Source of the DNA: Pedobacter gandavensis
GTDB lineage: Bacteria; Bacteroidota; Bacteroidia; Sphingobacteriales; Sphingobacteriaceae
Assembly (NCBI RefSeq): GCF_014172405.1
Contig: NZ_WNXC01000008.1
Location: 248,001 to 312,000 of the forward strand
Direction: 5' to 3'
Length of the DNA stretch: 64,000 bases
Positions within the stretch are counted from its first letter, which is position 1. Each line of letters opens with the position of its first letter. Position numbers and translations under genes: made by a program. A model generated the notes under the pieces. That model was given only the letters and a program-made list of their open reading frames with translations, did no database searches and had not been told where the DNA came from. Below, in pieces: positions 10,101 through 16,451 of the stretch.

Positions 10101-10349
10101 TTCGGTATGGCAGATAGCCTGTTGAGCTTCTCTGCACTGCCTTATAGTGTGGATGACCTTGATCCTGAAGTGAACAAAAAACAATACCATTCAGGTGAAT
10201 TGGTAAAGAGAGATCGCATTTATATGCACCTTGACTTGATTCAGAGTGGTTTACAAGGAATTGATAGCTGGGGTTCTATGCCATTGAGCGAATATAGAGT
10301 TCCTTTTGCTGCACATGAATATACTTATTGGATCAAACCAATTAAATAG
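7191..10349 (+). CDS. lacZ: GH2 beta-galactosidase, exported
   Basis: A 1052-residue glycoside hydrolase family 2 enzyme close in length to E. coli LacZ but with a Sec signal peptide (about residues 1-19), so it should act in the periplasm or outside. Domains in order: sugar-binding jelly roll (NPVGSYRKKFTLP), immunoglobulin-like domain, TIM barrel with FKGVNRHEHN, acid/base Glu493 in WSLGNEAG and nucleophile Glu555 in SEFAHIMGN, then the C-terminal small-chain domain with GFWRAPTDNDIGAG. Hydrolysis of beta-galactosides is expected. It is a single-gene unit bounded by a LacI-type operator upstream and a strong terminator plus a second operator downstream. Confidence 0.93.
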   Translation: MRTIFTTLSLLLASSAVMSQQLPTELQTPEVVSVNRMPMRASAFAYESKALAVKREKEKSNYFLTLNGQWKFNWVQDPRQRPQEFFKTTFDDTKWDNFKVPANWETNGYGMPIYVNHPYEFAGRKLMGERMNPPFDIPEDNNPVGSYRKKFTLPENWDGRQTFIHLGAVKSAFYIWVNGKKVGYSEDSKLAAEFDITKYLKKGENLVALQVYRWSDGSYLECQDMWRISGIERDVYLYSTPKVDVRDFKTIATLDKTFKNGLLSFNAEINNYKIERGTLHSTPDTFSVALELVDPKGKTVYTEETKGVNKVIGNYKTNVKLQTEIPNVAAWTAETPNLYTLFISLKNKKGEVLEVIPQRIGFRTVELVNNNFLVNGKRVFFKGVNRHEHNATQGHTLTKADMLKDMEMMKKLNVNAVRHSHYPPDPYWMELCDEYGLYVIDEANIESHGRYYDLAYTLGNDKEWRMPHMERITRMYERDKNHAAVITWSLGNEAGNGRNFYEGYDWLKANDGRPVQYERAEEDFNTDMIVPQYPDPAWLKSYANSKPDRALIMSEFAHIMGNSLGNFKEYWDVIESQPNLQGGYIWEWIDQAIDTVKNGKRINAYGGDFPLSGPVNENFSDNNFSVKGVVTNHRGMTPMAVEVKKVYQYIKTKYNGNNTISVNNSYFFKGLDNVKLNWELLENGKVVEKGIQNVLSIAPRAEKELSLPIKTKAKAGSEYFLNVYYDLKTAEPFLPVGYTIATEQFAWNGTPQVANQATATGKLSVEKAAGKTLVKGKDFQVELDLDKGLMTGYTVKGDQLLAEGPQPGFWRAPTDNDIGAGFNSSLRKWRSAYAEGTVKAAEVTTSASGEVTVVFKKDVVNGDATVEQTITIRPDGVLKVNNRFTANKGKYPLMLRIGNDLQLNAGLNKINYYGRGPGENYSDRKTASFVGLYSQTLDEQYFPYARPQESGNKTEVRWVNFTDKKGKGLSFGMADSLLSFSALPYSVDDLDPEVNKKQYHSGELVKRDRIYMHLDLIQSGLQGIDSWGSMPLSEYRVPFAAHEYTYWIKPIK

Positions 10350-10367
10350 TCAACAGTAATAAAAAAC

Positions 10368-10407
10368 AAAAGCGGCATTTGAATCTAGATTCAAATGCCG
10401 CTTTTTT
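10368..10407 (+). terminator. Intrinsic terminator of the beta-galactosidase gene
   Basis: A perfect inverted repeat centred between 10386 and 10387 (arms AAAAGCGGCATTTGAATCT and its complement, no unpaired loop beyond the turn) ends in a run of six T. It starts 18 nt after the stop codon. Confidence 0.88.
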
Positions 10408-10459
10408 ATGCGATTTTGTTTTATAACCGAATGTTTTCTAGGTCATTAAAAAATAATTG

Positions 10460-10473
10460 CGCAAACGTTTGCG
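10460..10473. promoter_or_regulatory. Second LacI/PurR-type operator palindrome
   Basis: CGCAAACGTTTGCG is a perfect 14-bp palindrome, practically the core of the classical PurR/LacI-family operator. It lies after the beta-galactosidase terminator, 24 bp beyond the 3' end of the holin-like gene and 3.35 kb from the copy at 7107-7120. Because no start codon follows closely on either strand, an auxiliary or looping operator is the simplest reading. Confidence 0.6.
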
Positions 10474-10496
10474 TCTGCTACAACCAAGCTCTCTTT

Positions 10497-10826
10497 TTAA
10501 TGTTGTATGATCACTCCAACTATGGCCATCACTAAAGCGATGATTAGTGCGGGTACAAATCCAGTAACTTCGAAATCATCAAACAGCTTGTCTGCTATTT
10601 TGATCATCACGGCAGTTACCACCAAATGAACAAAGAAGGATAAGAATCCTAAGGTAACCACATTTAGCGGTACCCTTAGTACCCAACCTAAAGTTGTATT
10701 CAATAAGCCAATTACTAAGGCAACTACGATTGCTGTGCCATAATTTTTAATTCTTACAGTAGGAAGAACATAAGTCATACCTAGTAAAATACCGGCATTG
10801 ACTAAGAGAGTGATGATAAAATTCAT
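10497..10826 (-). CDS. Phage holin 4-2 family (YvlD-like) membrane protein
   Basis: A 109-residue protein made of four hydrophobic segments (about residues 3-22, 30-50, 55-78, 88-107), with the family phrase VALVIGLLNTTLGWVLR and a Gly/Pro-containing second hairpin. Members (Pfam phage_holin_4_2, YvlD-like) are common chromosomal membrane proteins with no phage neighbours; the holin name is historical. No phage genes surround it. It stands alone, 40 nt from the terminator of the next upstream gene. Function unknown. Confidence 0.85.
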   Translation of the reverse strand: MNFIITLLVNAGILLGMTYVLPTVRIKNYGTAIVVALVIGLLNTTLGWVLRVPLNVVTLGFLSFFVHLVVTAVMIKIADKLFDDFEVTGFVPALIIALVMAIVGVIIQH

Positions 10827-10867
10827 AGCTTTATTTTTGAATTCTCAATGGGTCAAAAATCAATCCA

Positions 10868-10910
10868 AAAATACGATGGGCTTCCGTTAATTGGAAGCCC
10901 ATCGTATTTT
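10868..10910 (-). terminator. Intrinsic terminator of the hemW-SDR operon
   Basis: Perfect 18-bp arms AAAATACGATGGGCTTCC (10868-10885) and GGAAGCCCATCGTATTTT (10893-10910) enclose a 7-nt loop. The structure lies 12 nt past the SDR stop codon and reads as a terminator on the minus strand. Confidence 0.85.
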
Positions 10911-10922
10911 ATGAAGATTGGA

Positions 10923-11708
10923 TTAAGTGACTTTTGCCGTTCTGATATATTTAGAAAATTTTAGGGGAAAGAATCGTTTCAACCAAACTCCTTTAACTTC
11001 TTTTCCTCCGATGTAGACTTCTTCTTTGTTTAACTTAACTGCATTTACAATCATTTGCGCACAAGTTTCTGGCAACATTCCGCGCTCCTGTGCTTCATCC
11101 ATGGTTCCCTGTGGAGTTCCTGAAGGCGTTAAAGCGTTAAGGGTAACCTTAGTCTTGATGAAACCCGGACACACAATGGTAATGTGAATTCCCTGATCAA
11201 ATAACTCCGATCTCAGGGAATCAAAATAGCCGTGTAAGGCATGTTTAGATGCGGAATAAGCAGAGCGAAGCTTGGTGCCAAATTTACCTACCAAACTACT
11301 GATACAAACAATATGACCACCGCCATTTGCAATCATCACCGGCAGTACTGCTTTACTTAAGGCAACGGTACCCCAGAAATTAACATTCATCAGACGCTGT
11401 TCTACGGCCAGATCGGTTTCTAAAGCCAATCCCCGCTGACTAATTCCGCCACTATTGATCAACAGGTCTATCTTCCCGAAAATTCGAATGGCTTCTGTAG
11501 CTTTTTCTGCTAAGGTGTCCGTTTTCTCCAGATCCAGCGACAATACATGGACGTGCATCTTATTTTTACAATTGCCTTTTACGCGGAACAATTCATCCCG
11601 GTTGCGGGAAGAAATGATCAATTTTGCGCCCAAATCACTATACGCATAAACCAATGCTTCTCCTATGCCGGATGAGGCTCCGGTGATCCATATCACTTTA
11701 TCTTTCAT
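10923..11708 (-). CDS. SDR family oxidoreductase
   Basis: A 261-residue classical short-chain dehydrogenase/reductase: Rossmann motif TGASSGIG (residues 9-16), then INSGG in place of the usual NNAG, a catalytic Ser in CISS, and Tyr151-x3-Lys155 in AYSASK. It lacks a signal peptide and should be a cytoplasmic NAD(P)(H)-dependent enzyme; the substrate cannot be predicted. The C-terminal extension ends near a basic KRFFPLKFSKYIR segment. It starts 14 nt after hemW stops, so the two are an operon, ended by the hairpin at 10868-10910. Confidence 0.9.
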   Translation of the reverse strand: MKDKVIWITGASSGIGEALVYAYSDLGAKLIISSRNRDELFRVKGNCKNKMHVHVLSLDLEKTDTLAEKATEAIRIFGKIDLLINSGGISQRGLALETDLAVEQRLMNVNFWGTVALSKAVLPVMIANGGGHIVCISSLVGKFGTKLRSAYSASKHALHGYFDSLRSELFDQGIHITIVCPGFIKTKVTLNALTPSGTPQGTMDEAQERGMLPETCAQMIVNAVKLNKEEVYIGGKEVKGVWLKRFFPLKFSKYIRTAKVT

Positions 11709-11722
11709 TTCTGTAGGCTATT

Positions 11723-12865
11723 TTAACGGTGGTCTTCTGGTATTAAAAACAATTCTGAGGCAATATGATCTGCAAATAACTTCCCGTCTAAGGTTAAAGT
11801 TAAATGATCCTGCTCGTTTATTAACCATTGTCTTTCCACAAATGGTTGGATACTTTTAAGCGTATCCGCTAGGAATACTTTGCCAAAATCGGCTGCTATT
11901 TTATCCAGACTGGTTCCCCACATGGTGCGTAAGGAAGTCATGATGTATTCATTAAACCTGTCGTACAGGTCTAAGGTTTCTATGGTTTCAGGTAATCGGC
12001 CTTCTCTGATGTCACTTAAATAAGCGGCATTATTCGCCACATTCAGGTAACGGGTTTGGCCATCAAAGCCATGTGCAGAAGGGCCGATGCCCATATATGG
12101 AATGCCGCGCCAATAATTGGTATTGTGAACCGCATAATGACCAGGCTTCGCAAAATTAGAAATCTCATAATGTTCAAAACCACCTTCTTTTAATTTATCA
12201 ATCAGCGTGATGAACTGTGCTGCACTTTGTTCCTCATTTACCGGTGTTTGTTTGCCTCTTTTGATGGCACTTGCAAGCGCCGTCCGAGGTTCAACGGTTA
12301 AAGAATACGCGGAAATATGCGGGGTTTGAAACTCAATGGCTTTATTGATATTGCTCAACCATTTTTGATCAGTGAGTAGGGGATAACCATAAATTAAATC
12401 GATGCTTAGGTTTTCAAATCCAGCATCCTGGCTTCTTTTGATACAATCTTCCGCTTCCTGTGCATTGTGCGCACGGTTCATCCAGATCAGGTCTTCCTCA
12501 AAGAAAGACTGGATGCCAATACTGAAACGGTTGACTGGCAATTGTCTCAATTCCTTGATCTTTTTAGCATCAAGGTCATCTGGATTGGCTTCAATCGTAA
12601 TCTCTGCATCCGAAGCAATAGAAAAATGCTTGGTCAGGGTATTGAAAATCTTTTCAAATGCTGCGGTAGGAAGTACGGATGGTGTGCCTCCGCCAAAGTA
12701 AATGCTGCCTATCTGATGGTCGGCAACCCTGTCCTTTTTTTTGATGATTTCTGTGCAAATCGCATCAGTCATCTCATCAACGTATTTTAAGGAGGTGCTG
12801 AAATGGAAATCGCAATAAGTACAAGCCTTTTTGCAAAATGGAATATGGATATAAATACCGGACAT
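11723..12865 (-). CDS. hemW: HemW, radical SAM haem chaperone
   Basis: A 380-residue radical SAM protein with the [4Fe-4S] motif C11-x3-C15-x2-C18 in HIPFCKKACTYCDFHFS, followed by GGGTPSVL and a HemW-type C-terminal domain. The FHFS continuation after the third Cys separates HemW from true coproporphyrinogen dehydrogenase HemN; HemW is known as a haem-binding chaperone rather than an HemN enzyme. It is cytoplasmic. A TACTTTTG promoter box ends just 4 nt before the ATG, implying a leaderless message. It leads the SDR gene in an operon. Confidence 0.93.
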   Translation of the reverse strand: MSGIYIHIPFCKKACTYCDFHFSTSLKYVDEMTDAICTEIIKKKDRVADHQIGSIYFGGGTPSVLPTAAFEKIFNTLTKHFSIASDAEITIEANPDDLDAKKIKELRQLPVNRFSIGIQSFFEEDLIWMNRAHNAQEAEDCIKRSQDAGFENLSIDLIYGYPLLTDQKWLSNINKAIEFQTPHISAYSLTVEPRTALASAIKRGKQTPVNEEQSAAQFITLIDKLKEGGFEHYEISNFAKPGHYAVHNTNYWRGIPYMGIGPSAHGFDGQTRYLNVANNAAYLSDIREGRLPETIETLDLYDRFNEYIMTSLRTMWGTSLDKIAADFGKVFLADTLKSIQPFVERQWLINEQDHLTLTLDGKLFADHIASELFLIPEDHR

Positions 12866-12869
12866 CTGA

Positions 12870-12877
12870 CAAAAGTA
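12870..12877 (-). promoter_or_regulatory. -7 promoter box (TACTTTTG) of hemW
   Basis: The complement reads TACTTTTG, a perfect Bacteroidota TAnnTTTG box, with its last G 4 nt before the hemW ATG. Transcription would begin at or next to the start codon. No clear TTG -33 element is seen at the usual 17-23 bp spacing. Confidence 0.55.
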
Positions 12878-12986
12878 AATAAATTTAAAGGGCTTACAGA
12901 AAATCCTTTCTCTGCAGGGGCCAACTTAACCAGCCCCAGCATCTTTAGCGGTTATCGAGTACAATATTTTGAAGTGGATATAAAAA

Positions 12987-13072
12987 TTTTGTCAAGCTAT
13001 AGCTTTACTTTTATTTTTTTTTGTCAAGCTATAGCTTTACTTTTGGTGTAGTTTGTCAAGTTAAAACTTTAC
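12987..13072 (+). promoter_or_regulatory. Triple phased operator/promoter of the mobile mystery A/B cassette
   Basis: Two 26-bp copies of TTTTGTCAAGCTATAGCTTTACTTTT (12987-13012 and 13019-13044) and a diverged third (GTCAAGTTAAAACTTTAC, 13055-13072) are present. Each holds a palindrome: AAGCTATAGCTT at 12994-13005 and 13026-13037, perfect, and AAGTTAAAACTT at 13058-13069, with five-base arms. The period is exactly 32 bp both times, about three helical turns, so all would face the same side of the DNA. The third copy ends 4 nt before the start codon of the HTH gene. Autoregulation by that protein is the obvious inference. Confidence 0.75.
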
Positions 13073-13076
13073 GTAT

Positions 13077-13535
13077 ATGGGAAAACAGTCATTAATGATT
13101 CAGCAACTAAATAAAAAGTTGCTAAGTTTTGCTTCCTTAAGACAGGTTGCTGTGCCGCCGAATGGTTGGATTAAAGCTATCCGTACTGCTTTGGGCATGT
13201 CAATGCAACAATTAGGTAACAAATTGTCTGTAACCAAACAAAGTATTCAGGATATTGAAAAAAGAGAAAAGGATGGTTCAATCACCCTAAAATCCTTAAG
13301 AGAACTGGGTAGGGTATTAGATATGGAATTAGTTTATGGTTTTGTACCGAAAGATGGATCACTGGATGCTCTTGTAGAAAAAAAGGCTTTGGAATTAGCT
13401 TCAAAAATTGTTTTACGTACATCTAATACGATGAAATTAGAAGCCCAGGAAAATTCTAAAGAGAGAATAGAAAAAGCGATTCAAGAAAGAGCGGAGGAAA
13501 TTAAAAATAAAATGCCTAAAATTTTATGGGACTAG
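13077..13535 (+). CDS. Mobile mystery protein A (HTH regulator/antitoxin candidate)
   Basis: A 152-residue protein with a Cro/C1-type helix-turn-helix at about residues 30-65 (RTALGMSMQQLGNKLSVTKQ, then SIQDIEKRE), a short conserved middle ending LVYGFVPKDGS and a charged coiled C-terminal tail. Size, HTH placement and the overlapping Fic partner match the TIGRFAM family mobile mystery protein A, known as a pair with protein B in mobile regions. It probably binds the three operators just upstream and may neutralise the Fic protein. The ATG at 13077 follows operator 3 almost directly, with no Shine-Dalgarno. It overlaps the next gene by 10 nt. Confidence 0.88.
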   Translation: MGKQSLMIQQLNKKLLSFASLRQVAVPPNGWIKAIRTALGMSMQQLGNKLSVTKQSIQDIEKREKDGSITLKSLRELGRVLDMELVYGFVPKDGSLDALVEKKALELASKIVLRTSNTMKLEAQENSKERIEKAIQERAEEIKNKMPKILWD

Positions 13536-14122
13536 ATATCGCTTATATTGAAGGTCAAACCCCGTTGGACGAAGAGGAAAAGGAAGGTTTGCTCATATCT
13601 ACTATTGCTACAAGGGAAGAGTTGGACGAATTTGAACAGCAGAATATAGAAGAAGCGATAGTCTGGACTTTAGAAAGAAAAATTAAATTACATAACCTAT
13701 GCACAGAAGTTTTCATCAAGGATGTGCATAAACGAATGTATCGAAATGTTTGGGCTTGGGCAGGAAGTTTTCGGAAAACAAATAAAAACATCGGTGTTGA
13801 TAGATGGAGGGTAGCGGCTGAGTTAAGATCTTTGTTAGATGATGCCATGTTTTGGATTGACAATGAAATTTTTCCTCCTGATGAAATAGCAGTGCGTTTT
13901 AAACATCGGATTGTTAGTATTCACTGTTTTTCAAATGGAAATGGGCGCCATAGTCGGTTGATGGCTGATCTTATTATTGAAAAAATATTCAACATACCTG
14001 TATTTAGCTGGGGAGCAGGGAATCTTTCTAAAGAAAGTGAAAATCGAAAGATCTACCTGGAGGCACTGAAAGCTGCAGATGATGGAAATTACAAACTACT
14101 CTTATCATTTGCACGATCTTAA
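13526..14122 (+). CDS. Mobile mystery protein B (Fic/DOC family)
   Basis: A 198-residue Fic-fold protein. The N-terminal part has TREELDEFEQQNIEEA, typical of mobile mystery protein B, and the Fic core holds the active loop H133-C-F-S-N-G-N-G-R141-H-S-R144. The catalytic His and GNGR are kept, but the usual Pro after His is Cys and the acidic metal ligand before GNGR is Asn137. Fic proteins transfer AMP or related groups to target hydroxyls, so this is a likely toxin-type enzyme. No [ST]xxxE[GN] inhibitory motif is evident in it or in its partner. The start overlaps the upstream gene by 10 nt, indicating translational coupling. Confidence 0.88.
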   Translation: MGLDIAYIEGQTPLDEEEKEGLLISTIATREELDEFEQQNIEEAIVWTLERKIKLHNLCTEVFIKDVHKRMYRNVWAWAGSFRKTNKNIGVDRWRVAAELRSLLDDAMFWIDNEIFPPDEIAVRFKHRIVSIHCFSNGNGRHSRLMADLIIEKIFNIPVFSWGAGNLSKESENRKIYLEALKAADDGNYKLLLSFARS

Positions 14123-14139
14123 TCTGTCATATTTCTTTG

Positions 14140-14415
14140 CATAAGCAAGCCCTTGTGGTCGGGAAGAGTCCAGATCCTGTAGGGAGTTGCCCTAGCGTTT
14201 GGTTAGGGTCTGGAATGCCAAAACCTACATCAACTCAAGACGAACTGCTGCTGTACCCTTACTATACCCCTTTCGAAGGCAAACCAGTACCCGACCACAA
14301 CCCGGTCACAAGCCTGGTCGCTTCCCGGATTTTGCCTGGAATTCTTTGCTGCGTTTTTTCCGACGCTAAATTCGCTCGATTTTACCCGGATTTTTGCCGG
14401 AAAAGAGGATCTGAA
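14140..14415. repeat. GC-richer structured non-coding element beside the Fic cassette
   Basis: This stretch is visibly richer in G/C than its surroundings and full of pairing: TTGTGGTCGGG (14153-14163) with CCCGACCACAA (14290-14300), the alternative TAGGG/CCCTA hairpins around 14180-14207, and two near-copies of CCCGGATTTT(T)GCC(T/C)GG, starting near 14324 and 14382. A 95-codon open frame crosses it but resembles no protein. It may be a dispersed chromosomal repeat, a structured RNA or the end of a mobile element. Confidence 0.45.
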
Positions 14416-14420
14416 AACCG

Positions 14421-14453
14421 TTGAAAAACTAATGCATTTTTAACCTAAATTTG
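14421..14453 (+). promoter_or_regulatory. Bacteroidota promoter of the DUF4271 gene
   Basis: TTG at 14421-14423 and TAAATTTG at 14446-14453 are separated by 22 bp, matching the known -33/-7 pattern (TTG, 17-23 bp, TAnnTTTG). The box ends 5 nt before the ATG at 14459, so the transcript is predicted to be leaderless or nearly so. Confidence 0.68.
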
Positions 14454-14458
14454 CAGCA

Positions 14459-15442
14459 ATGAATTTAAATCGCATCATCCTGTTGCTTTCGTTTTTTTGT
14501 ATGGCTAGCTTTTTTAAAGGTTACGCTCAGACACCTGATGTTGCTGCGGATACGTTGCAGGTACAACCTGCCTATCCGAAGAGAATCGTCAAGGATGCGG
14601 CATACTATGCCAGGCAACAGTTTGTGACCGATTCCATCATCACACATACCTGGATATTACCCGATTCCCTGCTGGATAAAAACATCATTATCGACAGTAT
14701 CATCAAAGCAAATACCACCGGTAGGGCAGACTTGCTACACCGATACCAGGAAATGGGAGATTTGAAGAAAGTGAGTGCCTTTCGTACCGGGAAACCATTG
14801 CCAAAAGGAGAGCGTTGGGTGCTCGCCGTATTGGTCGTTTTACTTTCCATATTCGCTGCTTTAAAAATTTCTTTCTCCAAACAATTGCAAAGTATTGTGC
14901 AGTCATTCTTCAGTAATCGGGTGCTGAATAACCTCAATAGGGAAGATAATTTGTTTACCTCATGGCCTTTTCTCCTGTTGTTTGTACAGTTCGGATTCAC
15001 TTTAGGGATGTTTTTTTACCTGGTTTCTCAGTATTATCACCTCGCTTTTGTGAGTAGTGGTTTTCAATTTTATGCCAGTATTTCTGTCTTAATTATCGTT
15101 TTATACGTCGTGAAAATTCTCATTTTACGTCTTTTAGGTTATCTCTTTGAGGTGCAAAAAGCCGTAAATGAATATGTTTCCATATTATATTTAAGTTACT
15201 TTAATCTTTCCCTTGTTTTCATTCCCCTGGTAATTGCTTTTGCCTTATCTCCTTTAAGGTATGGAGTTTACTATGTGGTAGCTTCTTTTGTACTTCTCTC
15301 AATTATCTTTATTTTTCAGTTTATTAGGGCAGGGGTAAATATTTTATCTCATTATAGATTTTCTAAAGTGTATTTGTTTTTGTACTTTTGTGCCCTCGAA
15401 ATTTGCCCTATATTAATATTAATCAAGGCAATAGGATTTTAA
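14459..15442 (+). CDS. DUF4271 multi-pass membrane protein
   Basis: A 327-residue protein with a probable signal peptide (residues 1-23), a periplasmic stretch of about 100 residues, and then six or so hydrophobic segments from about residue 118 to the C-terminus, the layout of DUF4271. The family is largely confined to Bacteroidota and is commonly found beside a uroporphyrinogen-III synthase gene, as here (17 nt downstream). The function is not established. Its position directly upstream of gldKLMN hints at an envelope or secretion role, which is inference. The ATG follows a full promoter by 5 nt. Confidence 0.8.
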   Translation: MNLNRIILLLSFFCMASFFKGYAQTPDVAADTLQVQPAYPKRIVKDAAYYARQQFVTDSIITHTWILPDSLLDKNIIIDSIIKANTTGRADLLHRYQEMGDLKKVSAFRTGKPLPKGERWVLAVLVVLLSIFAALKISFSKQLQSIVQSFFSNRVLNNLNREDNLFTSWPFLLLFVQFGFTLGMFFYLVSQYYHLAFVSSGFQFYASISVLIIVLYVVKILILRLLGYLFEVQKAVNEYVSILYLSYFNLSLVFIPLVIAFALSPLRYGVYYVVASFVLLSIIFIFQFIRAGVNILSHYRFSKVYLFLYFCALEICPILILIKAIGF

Positions 15443-15459
15443 AGCGGTAATTAGGTAAA

Positions 15460-16230
15460 ATGCAAGAAAAGACAGAAGATAGGTTACGTAAAGTGAAAAG
15501 TATACTGATCACCTTACCAAAGCCGGAAACAGAGAAGTCTCCTTATTTTGATTTGGCAAAGAAGTACAACCTGAAAATTGATTTTAGATCATTCATTCAT
15601 GTTGAAGGAATTCCAGCCAGAGATTTCAGAAAAGACAAAATCACTTTGAGTGATTTTACTGCAGTAGTGTTTACCAGCAGAAATGCAGTGGATCATTTTT
15701 TCAGAATTTGTGAAGAAATGAGATACGATGTGCCTGCTGACTTGAAATATTTCTGTATTTCAGAATCTACCGCTTTGTACCTCCAAAAATATATCCAGTA
15801 CAGGAAACGTAAGATTTTCTTTGGTAAACAAACTGCTGCGGATTTAGCAGAAGTATTAAAGAAACATTCTAACGATAAATTCCTATACCCATGCTCTGAT
15901 ATGGCAACTGAAGATACCATGAACTTCTTACAGAAGAATGGTTATGACTTTACGCCTGCTGTATTGTTTAGAACTGTGGTTTCGGATCTATCTGATCTAG
16001 CCGAAGTTTTCTATGATGTAATCGGATTCTTTAGTCCGTCTAGTATTCAGTCGCTCTTTACCAATTTCCCGGATTATAAGCAGAACAATACCCGTTTTGC
16101 AGCATTTGGATTAAACACCCATAAAGCGATAAGTGATGCTGGTTTAATCGTTGATATTGCAGCACCTTCACCGGAAGCTCCATCGATGATTATGGCCATC
16201 GAAAATTACATCAAAAAATCTAATAAATAA
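15460..16230 (+). CDS. hemD: Uroporphyrinogen-III synthase (HemD family)
   Basis: A 256-residue protein with the two-lobed HemD fold: KSILITLPKPETEKSPYFDLA at the start, VVFTSRNAVDHFF at about residues 68-80, FYDVIGFFSPSSIQSLF near residue 190 and FAAFGLNTHKAISDAGL near 212. HemD cyclises hydroxymethylbilane to uroporphyrinogen III in haem and sirohaem synthesis. Sequence similarity within this family is weak, so activity is inferred from these landmarks. It forms a two-gene operon with the DUF4271 gene and is followed by a hairpin before gldK. Confidence 0.82.
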   Translation: MQEKTEDRLRKVKSILITLPKPETEKSPYFDLAKKYNLKIDFRSFIHVEGIPARDFRKDKITLSDFTAVVFTSRNAVDHFFRICEEMRYDVPADLKYFCISESTALYLQKYIQYRKRKIFFGKQTAADLAEVLKKHSNDKFLYPCSDMATEDTMNFLQKNGYDFTPAVLFRTVVSDLSDLAEVFYDVIGFFSPSSIQSLFTNFPDYKQNNTRFAAFGLNTHKAISDAGLIVDIAAPSPEAPSMIMAIENYIKKSNK

Positions 16231-16241
16231 CGTTACACGGT

Positions 16242-16280
16242 AAATTGCGCGTTATCGCGCAATTTATTCTATCTTTTTTT
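16242..16280 (+). terminator. Terminator candidate after hemD
   Basis: AAATTGCGCG (16242-16251), loop TTAT, and CGCGCAATTT (16256-16265) form a 10-bp stem 11 nt beyond the hemD stop, followed by an AT-rich tail with eight T shortly after. It separates the DUF4271-hemD unit from gldK. Confidence 0.6.
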
Positions 16281-16451
16281 TGAGGGTTAGGGTTTTTTAA
16301 TTTGAAGTAGAAAGCACTTTCTGACAGGGGATTGATGATCCGGAGGGAACGGATTTTCCTGTTCATTATTATCTTTCCTCGTATTTTTATGGCTTAATAG
16401 TTGTTAATGTGAATCTTAATATATAAAATTGCTATAAAATTGCGGGAATAT

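Noticed and set aside
10497..10826. A phage remnant suggested by the holin family name
   Set aside because: This family is common as lone chromosomal membrane proteins, and no other phage gene or attachment site is nearby.
12987..13072. A short CRISPR-like array
   Set aside because: Only three copies with 32-bp period and about 6 bp between the two identical copies; the units are palindromic operators just before an HTH gene, and no cas gene is present.
14137..14424. A 95-codon open frame after the Fic gene
   Set aside because: It resembles no protein family and spans repeated, base-paired sequence. A structured non-coding element explains the region better.
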